NCBI GenBank assembly: GCA_031769625.1
Contig: JAUIMM010000719.1
Coordinates: 1,035,001-1,099,000, forward strand
DNA: 64,000 bases
DNA from: Taudactylus pleione
Lineage: Eukaryota; Chordata; Amphibia; Anura; Myobatrachidae
Direction: 5' to 3'
Part shown: positions 47,208 through 57,360 of the stretch, piece by piece
Position numbering within the stretch: the first letter of the stretch is position 1
Layout of the letters: every line of letters begins with the position of its first letter
Notes under the pieces: model-generated
Databases searched by the model: none
Told to the model about the DNA's origin: nothing
What the model saw: the letters and a program-made list of their open reading frames with translations, nothing else
Made by a program: the position numbers and the translations under genes

Positions 47208-47758
47208 GGGGGAGATGTATGACTTAACGTGCCGCTATACCGCTTCCCACTTCGCCTCTTTACCGAGGCGAAGCAGGAAGCACTACCGGTGAGATGTAAG
47301 AACATCTCACCAGCCGGAGCGGGGGAGCATTAACTCCCCCCTCCGGCGCTACCCGCAGCGCATCAGCCTAGTGCTGATGCGCTGTGTCTCTGTCCCGGGC
47401 GGCTCCACTGAGCATGCGCGGGATCTTGCAAGTATCGCGAGATCCCAGCGTGTAGCCCTGGAGCCGGCAGCCACCACAGCAGGGACAGCGCTGTCCCTGC
47501 TGTGGGGATAGGCTAGCGCAAGGCTGTAACTGCTGTTAACGACAGCTACAGCCGGCCGAACGGTCATGCGGTATGACCGTTCGTACATAGCCCTGCCACT
47601 CAGCACTGCTATCTTGTAGATAGCAGCGCCGATAATGACAGGGACGCATAGCACCCCTGTCATTTGCCGCCCAGACCCCCGATCATACATCGGGGAGAAG
47701 CGGTATCAGCGCACATAACGTGCGCTGATACCGCTTCTGGGCTTCTTACATCTCCCCC
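47208..47758. mobile_element. MITE with GGGGGAGATGTA ends, 551 bp
   Basis: The left end GGGGGAGATGTA pairs with the right end TACATCTCCCCC. Flanking ATT on both sides (47,205-47,207 and 47,759-47,761) is a possible 3-bp target duplication. Several internal hairpins (GCGCATCAGC..GCTGATGCGC). No transposase. Confidence 0.8.
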
Positions 47759-47872
47759 ATTGTACTTTACTTACTAATTAAGCACTGATTTTTACATCTT
47801 AGAAACAAGTCAATCATAACAGTAAGAGAGACTAACTAGGGAAAGATTAGATATTCCAAAGGACTGGACTAA

Positions 47873-48831
47873 GGCCCTCATTCAGAGCCGGACGCTCTGA
47901 CCAGTGCGCTCGCTCTGAATCAGGGCCCACCTCCATAAATATGGAGCGTCCTCCTGGACGCTCGTATAGCTGTGGGTCACCACCCACAGCATATACGAGC
48001 GTGCAGGATGATGGTCGCAATGGTCTTGAACATCGAGACCATCGAAACTGTGAGCAGAAGCCTGCGGTTGAGTTTCTCAACCGCAAGGCCCGGAGTGATT
48101 TTGGCTCTATCAGAGCCAAAATCACTGCCACTGACATCACTAGTGATGTCAGTGGGGCCAGCTTCAGATGGTAGGCGTTCCTTTGGGAACGCCTCCGTCT
48201 GGCAGGCACGCCCCCGGCACGCCCACCAAGGGGGCCCTCATTCAGAGCCGCTCATAAGCGTCCGCTCGTTCGTTATGAGCGATGTTCGCTCATCTGCGCA
48301 TGCGTACGGATTTTAATATGCATGTGCGAACCAGTCAGTGCGGCCAAAAATCGTTTGTTCACTAAATAACGAATGCCTGCTATTTTGAGTGACAGGATGA
48401 GGCGTTTGTGGGAGGTGACAGGGGAAGGTGCTTGAAAACGGGGAGTGTAAATCAGAACGCAGGCGTGCTTAAAGGTCAAAATGGGCGTTTTATGGGTGTG
48501 CATAATTAGAACAGCAGCGTCAATGACCACGTCACTTGGTTATTTTAAAGTCAGAACTGCTCGCAAGATTGTGGTAGGAAAAACCAACCACAAGACTAGC
48601 GAGCAGTTTATACGCTGTTCGATGTACTCAATTAATATAATAAATAGCGGACATGACGTATGGTGCGAGCGGCCAGGGGGCGTATTTTTCAAATGAACGT
48701 ACGCATGTTTTGTTCACTCATTCAGACATGGAGGCGGCAACAGACCGCAAAGAGCGAATGGTTCATTTGAATAGCCACCCCCTTTTTCCGAACGAGGGAG
48801 CGCTAATTGCATCCGGCTCTGAATCAGGCCC
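47873..48831. mobile_element. Composite MITE of the GATTCAGAGCCG family, 959 bp
   Basis: Left end GGCCCTCATTCAGAGCCG. A second left-type end with the same sequence starts at 48,233. The right end is CGGCTCTGAATCAGGCC. TAA flanks the whole unit at 47,870-47,872 and 48,832-48,834. So the left arm of one element is joined to a complete second element, and the pair appears to have moved, or been resolved, as one. Confidence 0.7.
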
Positions 48832-49236
48832 TAAAACCTTAGGTATTAGGATTTAATTGAATAGATGCTGTAAGGTATTGTGGTGTTTGATATTGTGCTT
48901 GGATAAGGTTATAATTTTTGGGATGTAGTTAATAGAACGACAGCCAGGATGCCGCCGGTCTAAATACCACATCTATAATCACCTCCCAGGATAAAAGTCA
49001 CCAGCCAGTAACCAGCCAGCCTGTGCCCGACATGCCCCCATTTTCAAGAATGCTGGCTGCCCCCGCCCCTTCTCCACCCCCAAATGACTGCAGAATGCCA
49101 ATCATATCGAGGTTTAGAGGGGGCTGTAACCACTGTCGCAGTCAGTGATAGGCACACGTACAACTCTGAGAATTAGGCCCATTGTATGTGACTGAAGCAA
49201 ACTGTAGGTATTGCGTTACACAGAGGCCCCTTCTAC
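48832..49236. other. Stretch without a recognised feature
   Basis: No exon, repeat pair or motif could be supported. Confidence 0.3.
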
Positions 49237-49362
49237 AGGCCCCCATACAGCAGAGATTGATTGCAGCAATCGTGCAATTTGCAATCGATTGTGTATAAAA
49301 ATCTTTCCCTTTTTCAATCGATTGTGGCAAATCTGCAATCACTCTCTGATGTATGGGGGCCT
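49237..49362. mobile_element. Short palindromic MITE, 126 bp
   Basis: AGGCCCCCATAC at the left pairs with GTATGGGGGCCT at the right. An inner palindrome, CAATCGATTG, is present twice. No clear target duplication. Confidence 0.7.
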
Positions 49363-49401
49363 TTAGGCAATAACTGTGTCTGTGCTGCACTGACTAAAGG
49401 T

Positions 49402-50386
49402 GCATACACACACAACGATTATTTGAACGATTATCGTTAAATAATATCGTTTAACGATAATCGTTTGAAAAAAATTGATCACTAAAGCTGCATACACACA
49501 CAACGATTTTGTTACCAACGATTTTAAGTACGATTTTCTGTCAGATTATCTGTCAGATTTTTTAAAGTGTAATGAACGATTTTTATGAACTATAAACGAT
49601 TTTTGCATATTCCCTTAATGAAAATCGTTCAGTTGACAAGTTTGACTGAACTACAAACTACAAACTACAAACGTGAACGCGCATGAACGATAATCGTTCA
49701 TCATTTGACTCAGAAAGTGAACGATTTTTTCAAATGATTATCGTTAAACAATATCGTTTAACGATTATCTGTCAAAAAATCGTTGTGTGTGTATGCAGCT
49801 TTAGTTGCATACACACACAACGATTGAGTTAATGAACGATTTTAGTAAATGATTTTCTACCTTGAAAAAATGAATTAAAATCATTTACTAAAGTTGTTCC
49901 TTTAAATGTAATGAACGATTTTTATGAACTACAAATGATTTTTGCATATTAACTTACTGAAAATCGTTCAGTTGACAAGTCTGACTGACCTACAAACTAC
50001 AAACGTGAACGCGCATGAACAATAATCGTTCATGGTTTGACTCAGAAAGTGAACGATTGTTTAAAACGATTATCATTAAACGATATCATTTAACGATAAT
50101 CGTTCAAAAAATCGTTGTGTGTGTATTCACCTTTTCTGAGTCAACAATGAATGATTATCGTTCATGCGCGTTCACGTTTGTAGTTTTTAGTCCAGTCAGA
50201 CTTGTCAACTGAACGATTTTCAGTAAGGGAATATGCAAAAATCGTTTGTAGTTCTAAAAAATTGTTCATTACATTTAGTAAATGAACAACTTTAGTAAAC
50301 GATTTTAGTTATTTTTTTCAAGGGAAAAAATCGTTTTCTAAAATAGTTAATTAACTAAATTGTTGTGTGTGTATGCAGCTTTATAC
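49402..50386. mobile_element. Cluster of MITEs with GCATACACACACAACGAT ends
   Basis: The terminal motif GCATACACACACAACGAT or its complement occurs at about 49,407, 49,488, 49,780, 49,806, 50,113 and 50,360. The best-defined unit is 49,482-49,803, with matching ends that include TAAAGCTGCATACACACA. Interiors share TGAACGATAATCGTTCA-type palindromes. Three or four copies appear nested or head-to-head. Confidence 0.75.
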
Positions 50387-50588
50387 TAATGATAGGAATC
50401 ATCACCTGCTGCTCTGGGTGGGGAGGAGGAAGAGAAATAATATGTGACTTGAAGTAAAAGTGAAAGTAAGACAGAGAAAAGAGAAACAAGAGAGAGCGAG
50501 TACTGTATACAGAGACAGAGACAGACTGCAAAGGTCTACTCTTTAGAAGAGACAGCAAAAGAGACAGATCACAGAAATAACCTGAAAC

Positions 50589-50641
50589 ATGAGCACCTGG
50601 GGTCGACAGTGGAGTCTACCGATGATTCGGAGTAGTGGAAG
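50589..50641 (+). other. Exon-like segment before the 59-bp minisatellite
   Basis: ATGAGCACCTGGGGTCGACA opens an 18-codon frame that reaches GGAAG|GTGAGACC, a possible donor. The minisatellite that follows starts at this junction. Without a downstream partner exon this is only a possibility. Confidence 0.12.
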
Positions 50642-52890
50642 GTGAGACCTTTGCTCTCCTATAGCTGGGCTGGGGGTAGTAAGTCTGTGATATGGGGGAG
50701 GTGAGACCTTTGCTCCCCTATAGCTGGGCTGGGGTTAGTAAGTCTGTGATATGGGGAGGGTGAGACCTTTGCTCCCCTATAGATGGGCTGGGGGTAGGGA
50801 GTCTGTGATATGGGGAGGGTGAGACCTTTGCTCCCCTATAGCTGTGCTGGGGTAGATGAGTCTGTGATATGGGGAGGGTGAGACCTTTGCTCCCCTATAG
50901 CTGTGCTGGGGTTAGTAAGTGTGTGATATGGGGAGGGTGAGACCATTGCTCCCCTATAGCTGGGCTGGGGGGTAGTAAGTCTATGATAAGGGTGAGGTTA
51001 GATCTTTGCTCTCCTATAGCTGGGCTGGGGGTAGTGAGTCTGTGATATGGGGGAGGTGAGACCTTTGCTCTCCTATAGCTGGGCTGGGGGTAGTAAGTCT
51101 ATGATATGGGGAAGGTGAGACCTTTGCTCCCCTATAGCTGGGCAGGGGGTAGTAAGTCTATGATATGGGGAAGGTGAGACCTTTGCTCCCCTATAGCTGG
51201 GCTGGGGCTAGTAAGTCTATGATATGGGGAAGGTGAGACCTTTGCTCCCCTATAGCTATGCTGGGTGTAGTGAGTCTGTGATATGGGGGAGGTGAGACCT
51301 TTGCTCCCCTATAGCTGGCTGGTGGTAGTGAGTCTGTGATATGGGGAGGGTGAGACCTTTGCTCCCCTATAGCAGGGCTGGGGATAGTAAGTGTGTGATA
51401 TGGGGAGGGTGAGACCATTGCTCCCCTATAGCTGGGCTGGGGGTAGTAAGTCTGTGATATGGGGAAGGTGAGACCTTTGCTCCCCTATAGCTGGGCTGGG
51501 GGTAGTAAGTCTGTGATATGGGGAAGGTGAGACCTTTGCTCCCCTATAGCTGGGCTGGGGGTAGTAAGTCTGTGATATGGGGGAGGTGAGACCTTTGCTC
51601 CACTATTGCTGGGCTGGGGGTAGTAAGTCTGTGATATGGGGGAGGTGAGACCTTTGCTCCCCAATAGCTGGGCTGGGGGTAGTAAGTCTGTGATATGGGG
51701 AAGGTGAGACCTTTGCTCCCCTATAGCTGGGCTGGGGTAGATGAGTTTGTGATATGGGGAAGGTGAGATCGTTGCTCCCCTATAGCTGTGCTGGGGTAGA
51801 TGAGTCTGTGATATGGGGAAGGTGAGACCTTTGCTCCCCTATAGCTGTGCTGGGGTAGATGAGTCTGTGATATGAGGGAGGGTGAGACCTTTGCTCTCCT
51901 ATAGCTGGGCTGGGGGTAGTGAGTCTGTAATATGGGGGAGGTGAGACCTTTTCTCCCCTATAGCTATGCTGGGGATAGTGAGTCTGTGATATGGGGAGGG
52001 TGAGACCTTTGCTCCCCTATAGCTGTGCTGGGGTAGATGAGTCTGTTATATGGGGAGGGTGAGACCTTTGCTCCCCTATAGCTGGGCTGGGGGTAGTAAG
52101 TCTGTGATATGGGGGAGGTGAGACCTTTGCTCCCCTATAGCTGGGCTGGGGGTAGTAAGTCTGTGATATGGGGGAGGTGAGACCTTTGCTCCCCTATACC
52201 TATGCTGGGGATAGTGAGTCTGTGATATGGGGAAGGTGAGACCTTTGGTCCCCTATAGCTGGGCTGGGGGTAGTGAGTCTGTGATATGGGGGAGGTGATA
52301 GCTTTGCTCCCCTATAGCTGGGCTGGGGGTAGTAAGTCTGTGATATGGGGAAGGTGAGACCTTTGCTCCCCTATAGCTGGGCTGGGGGTAGTAAATTTGT
52401 GATATGGGGGAGGTAAGACCTTTGCTCCCCTATAGCTGGGCTGGGGGTAGTGAGTCTGTGATATGGGGAAGGTGAGACCTTTGCTCCCCTATAGCTGGGC
52501 TGGGGGTAGTGAGTCTGTGATATGGGGGAGGTGAAACCTTTGCTCCCCTATTGCTGGGCTGGGGGTAGTAAGTCTGTGATATGGGGAAGGTGAGACCTTT
52601 GCTCCCCTATTGCTGGGCTGGGGGTAGTAAGTCTGTGATATGGGGAAGGTGAGACCTTTGCTCCCCTATAGCTGGGCTGGGGGTAGTAAGTCTGTGATAT
52701 GGGGAAGGTGAGACCTTTGCTCCCCTATAGCTGGGCTGGGGGTAGTAAGACTGTGATATGGGGGAGGTGAGACCTTTGCTCCCCTATAGCTGGGCTGGGG
52801 GTAGTAAGTCTGTGATATGGGGAAGGTGAGACCTTTGCTCCCCTATAGCTGGGCTGGGGGCAGTGAGTCTGTGATACGGGGGAGGTGCAG
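50642..52890. repeat. 59-bp minisatellite, about 38 copies
   Basis: Unit GTGAGACCTTTGCTCCCCTA, TAGCTGGGCTGGGGGTAGTA, AGTCTGTGATATGGGGAAG. Variants include GGGGGAG/GGGGAAG and the ...GTAGATGAG... form. Each unit has an acceptor-like CCCCTATAG and a donor-like GTGAGA. Confidence 0.96.
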
Positions 52891-53076
52891 AGTCATTACA
52901 GAGTGTGCTGAAATATGTTTTTTCCATGTCTCTGGGGCGTAGATGAAAACTGCTTATATATAATGTCAGCAATGTGATAATTTTCCCTTATTGTAGTTGT
53001 GGAACTGGGCAGGGTCTGGTGCAAAAATGTTTTGGGCCTAACATTCACCTACCCTTCAACATGACTCGTTCTATTA

Positions 53077-53226
53077 GGTACAAAACACTCTGCTCCTGGA
53101 CTTCCTACCTAATGTATAGTTGCTGTCACCTGTGCTGAGCTAGGTAATAGATGAGACAGGTGTATCAGCACAGGTGGCTGCAATCATACATTTGGTGAGA
53201 AGTCCAGGAGCAGAGCATTGTGTACC
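53077..53226. mobile_element. Palindromic MITE, 150 bp, TTA target duplication
   Basis: Ends GGTAC..CTCTGCTCCTGGACTT and AAGTCCAGGAGCAGAG..GTACC are complementary with two mismatches. TTA flanks both sides (53,074-53,076, 53,227-53,229). No coding capacity. Confidence 0.85.
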
Positions 53227-53625
53227 TTATGGAACGGGCCATGTTGGAGGGTCTGCATTCATGCAGGATTCCATTATTTCTGTTTGAAAAAAAAGTCAGC
53301 TTTGGTAATTTACCATCGCATCAAAGGTATTCGATGGTTCACTCATGCGCAGTTTAACGGGTTCATGCATGCACAATGCAAAATACAGATGCATCCAGTT
53401 ATGTTGCTGATTGCGCTACAAACATGAGCATGCAATTTGCCATGTGATATCCCATGGCTGCATATGCTATGGTACGCTATGGCACACAATGCGATTGCAC
53501 CATGCAATCCTATGGGACCACAGGTGCGACCGCAGCGCGTATAATTGTTGCAAGTGGCACATCTCACGATTTGCCGCACAAGCAGCAAAGATGTAGCTGG
53601 GCATATATCTGTACATCTGCAGCAA
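53227..53625. other. CATG-rich flank of the 35-bp satellite
   Basis: Many CATGC/GCATG words and CpGs. Near the array start, AGCTGGGCATATATCTGTAC (53,595) closely matches the sequence just before the 88-bp satellite (17,208). It is probably part of a dispersed repeat family. No gene supported. Confidence 0.5.
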
Positions 53626-55100
53626 GGCGGAGCAGGACTCATAGTGCAGTCACAGGACAAGGCGGAGCAGGACTCGTAGTACAGTCACAGGACAAGGCGG
53701 AGCAGGACTCGTAGTGCAGTCACAGGACAAGGCGGAGCAGGACTCGTAGTACAGTCACAGGACAAGGCGGAGCAGGACTCGTATTGCAGTCACAGGACAA
53801 GGCGGAGCAGGACTCGTAGTACAGTCACAGGACAAGGCGGAGCAGGACTCGTATTGCAGTCACAGGACAAGGCGGAGCAAGACTCGTAGTACAGTCACAG
53901 GACAAGGCGGAGCAAGACTCGTAGTACAGTCACAGGACAAGGCGGAGCAGGACTCGTAGTACCGTCACAGGACAAGGCGGAGCAGGACTCGTATTGCAGT
54001 CACAGTACAAGGCGGAGCAAGACTCGTAGTACAGTCACAGGACAAGGCGGAGCAGGACTCGTAGTACATTCACAGGACAAGGCGGAGCAGGACTCGTATT
54101 GCAGTCACAGGTCAAGGCGGAGCAAGACTCGTAGTACAGTCACAGGACAAGGCGGAGCAGGACTCGTAGTACAGTCACAGGACAAGGCGGAGCAGGACTC
54201 GTAGTACAGTCACAGGACAAGGCGGAGCAAGACTCGTAGTACAGTCACAGGACAAGGCGGAGCAGGACTCGTAGTACCGTCACAGGACAAGGCGGAGCAG
54301 GACTCGTATTGCAGTCACAGTACAAGGCGGAGCAAGACTCGTAGTACAGTCACAGGACAAGGCGGAGCAGGACTCGTAGTACATTCACAGGACAAGGCGG
54401 AGCAGGACTCGTATTGCAGTCACAGGTCAAGGCGGAGCAAGACTCGTAGTACAGTCACAGGACAAGGCGGAGCAGGACTCGTAGTACAGTCACAGGACAA
54501 GGCGGAGCAGGACTCGTAGTACAGTCACAGGACAAGGCGGAGCAGGACTCGTAGTGCAGTCACAGGACAAGGCGGAGCAGGACTCGTAGTACAGTCACAG
54601 GACAAGGCAGAGCAGGACTCGTAGTGCAGTCACAGGACAAGGCGGAGCAGGACTCGTAGTACAGTCACAGGACAAGGCGGAGCAGGACTCGTAGTGCAGT
54701 CACAGGACAAGGCGGAGCAGGACTCATTGTACAGTCACAGGACAAGGCGGAGCAGGACTCGTAGTACAGTCACAGGACAAGGCGGAGCAGGACTCGTAGT
54801 ACAGTCACTGGACAAGGCGGAGCAGGACTCGTAGTACAGTCACAGGACAAGGCGGAGCAGGACTCGTAGTGCAGTCACAGGACAAGGCGGAGCAGGACTC
54901 GTAGTACAGTCACAGGACAAGGCGGAGCAGGACTCATTGTACAGTCACAGGACAAGGCGGAGCAAGACTCATAGTGCAGTCACAGGACAAGGCAGAGCAG
55001 GACTCGTAGTACAGTCTCAGGACAAGGCGGAGCAGGACTCGTAGTACAGTCACAGGACAAGGCGGAGCAGGACTCGTAGTACAGTCACAGGACAAGGCGG
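53626..55100. repeat. 35-bp satellite, about 42 copies
   Basis: Unit CAAGGCGGAGCAGGACTCGT then AGTACAGTCACAGGA. Variant pairs (GTAGTACAG/GTATTGCAG, GAGCAGGAC/GAGCAAGAC) form longer periods. The block at about 53,950 recurs at about 54,265 (315 bp, nine units). Confidence 0.96.
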
Positions 55101-55150
55101 ATAGGGCATAACATCTGTACACTAGATACTTATTGCTCCATACAGTATAT

Positions 55151-55247
55151 CATCCCTCCTCTCTTACTGCAGATCATCCCTCCTCTCTTACTGCAGATTA
55201 TCCCTCCTCTCTTACTGCAGATCATCCCCCCCTCTCCTACTGCGGAA
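55151..55247. repeat. 24-bp tandem repeat, four copies
   Basis: Unit TCCCTCCTCTCTTACTGCAG plus ATCA. The last copy is degenerate. Confidence 0.9.
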
Positions 55248-55600
55248 TCGGTATGATTTACCGCCGGATCTATGCCCGGCGGTTGGAATCCTGACACCAG
55301 CAGCCCGGCAGAGGAGGAAATCCTGATCCACCTAAGGTAAGTATAAAATAACCTAATTCCCCCCCCTAACCCTCCCTTTGGGGTGCCTAACCCTAACTTT
55401 CCCCCAGTGCCTAACCCTAATCCCCCCTCTGAGTGCCTAAACCTAACCCCCACTTCCCCGCCGCCTAACCCTAAAACTCCCAGGAGGGTGGCTAACCCTA
55501 AGTCCCCCCGGGGAGGGAACCCTAAACCTAACCCTCCCCCCCCAGCGGCTATCTGCACTGCGCCATAAGTCCCCCCCGGCAACACTTCAATTGTTAATTA
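55248..55600. repeat. CCCTAA-like degenerate repeat element
   Basis: CCTAACCCTAACTTTCCCCC-type words, the complement of the block at 45 kb, preceded by CCGGCGGTTGGAATCCTGAC. It is an interspersed element rather than telomere. Confidence 0.6.
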
Positions 55601-56179
55601 GGTTGTCCAGCATGTTTGCCAGATGATAGATGTCTAAACGAACAGCGGGAGCGCGCATCACTGGTTGTTTTAGACATTTTTTCAAACGATTTGCCAATGA
55701 TTAAACGATATTATTATCGTTCAATAGCTCAAATTAATAGTCTAGTGGACGGCACCTTAAGTCCCTACACTGCTGAGCACTTGCCTCTGGGAGAAGCCAG
55801 GATGCAGGTGGGTGGTGATGGGGGCGGGACAAGATTATTTGTGTCATTAGGCCCCGCCCCCTCATGGGAAAATGCTTCAAATCACAGTTAATAAAAATAG
55901 GGGGTGGGGCAAGTGACGCAATTATCATAGAATCCGGGAATTCCCGGTAAGATTCTCCCCATTCTACTAATTCATTAGGGAGTGGGCAGGATTCGAGGAG
56001 AGAGCCTACTTTTCCAGGGGAGTCGAGGTTTACCCCAAAAATCATGAGCCTTCCACAGCAAGTATGCTATAGGGCCTTATTCTGAGGTAACAAGATATTC
56101 GGGGGAAAAAATATGTATTTTGGAACTTGGCAAATCCCTTTTGGGCTACACCAGAGTCTTGACAGATTTATGGCTGGGA
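55601..56179. other. Stretch without a supported gene
   Basis: At 55,680-55,740 a fragment with AAACGATATTATTATCGTTC resembles the AACGAT MITE interiors at 49-50 kb. Nothing else recognised. Confidence 0.3.
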
Positions 56180-56815
56180 AGCTGCGTCCTGTCCCAGCTG
56201 TAGTCGGTGTAAGTATAAAGCTACGTCCTGTCCCAGCTGTAGTCGGTGTAAGTATAAAGCTACGTCCTGTCCCAGCTGTAGTCGGTGTAAGTATAAAGCT
56301 ACGTCCTGTCCCAGCTGTAGTCGGTGTAAGTATAAAGCTGCGTCCTGCCCCAGCTGTAGTCGGTGTAAGTATAAAGCTGCGTCCTGTCCCAGCTGTAGTC
56401 GGTGTAAGTATAAAGCTACGTCCTGTCCCAGCTGTAGTCGGTGTAAGTATAAAGCTACGTCCTGTCCCAGCTGTAGTCGGTGTAAGTATAAAGCTACGTC
56501 CTGTCCCAGCTGTAGTCGGTGTAAGTATAAAGCTGCGTCCTGTCCCAGCTGTAGTCGGTGTAAGTATAAAGCTGCGTCCTGTCCCAGCTGTAGTCGGTGT
56601 AAGTATAAAGCTGCGTCCTGTCCCAGCTGTAGTCGGTGTAAGTATAAAGCTACGTCTTGTCCCTGCTGTAGTCAGTGTAAGTATAAAGCTACGTCCTGTC
56701 CCTGCTGTAGTCAGTGTAAGTATAAAGCTACGTCCTGTCCCAGCTGTAGTCGGTGTAAGTATAAAGCTACGTCCTGTCCCAGCTGTAGTCAGTGAAAGTA
56801 TAAAGCTGCGCAGTG
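56180..56815. repeat. 39-bp minisatellite, about 16 copies
   Basis: Unit GCTACGTCCTGTCCCAGCTG, TAGTCGGTGTAAGTATAAA. Since 39 is 13 codons, both strands stay open (KLRPVPAVVGVSI on plus); this is a repeat artefact. Each unit holds GTAAGTAT, a consensus donor word. Confidence 0.95.
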
Positions 56816-57013
56816 TGTCAGTGCTACATGCCAGAGCAAGCATCAAATAACAACTAGGGGTGAGCGGGTTCGGATTTCTGAAATCCGAACCCCCCCGAGC
56901 CCCCCCGATCCGAGTCCGATCCGAGTCAGGCTCGACTTTTCCCGCCTGACTCGGATCTGAAATCGAGGCAAAACGTCATCATCCCGCCTTCCGAGTCTCG
57001 CGGGTTTTGGATC

Positions 57014-57024
57014 CTATATAAGGT
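57014..57024 (+). promoter_or_regulatory. TATA box of the hAT transposase promoter
   Basis: CTATATAAGG lies about 160 bp inside the left end of the element, in a GC-rich region and before the transposase remnants, with an ACGTCATC (CRE-like) word about 40 bp upstream. Confidence 0.45.
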
Positions 57025-57360
57025 ACCCGCGTCGGCGCCATTTTCTCACTCGGCTGTGGACAGTGAAGAGGGAGGGTGGGAGTTAGGGCTGTGTAGTGTA
57101 GTGTAGTGCTGCTGTTGTCCACTACTTCAAAGTCCATAGGGGCTGGCTGTGTTGTGCTGTGCTGCTGTTGTTAATAGGGGCTGTGTCCACTACTTCAAAG
57201 TCCATAGGGGCTGGCTGGACTGTGTTGTGCAGTCAGTTCTCCATAGGGGCTGTGTCCACTCCAAAGTCCTGTGCAGTGTCCCAGTCCTAAAGGAGTGCTG
57301 TAGTGTTGTCCAGGGGGTGCTCTGTCCATCAGGGGTGCTCCCCCAAAGTGCTAAAAAAAT

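Noticed and set aside
50642..52890. 59-bp units as a second tandem exon array
   Set aside because: Although each unit has donor- and acceptor-like words, the implied introns would be only about 23 nt, too short for vertebrate splicing.
56067..56850. Frames of 245-259 codons on both strands (KLRPVPAVVGVSI repeat)
   Set aside because: A 39-bp unit keeps all frames in register; both strands are open over the same interval, which is not expected of a gene.
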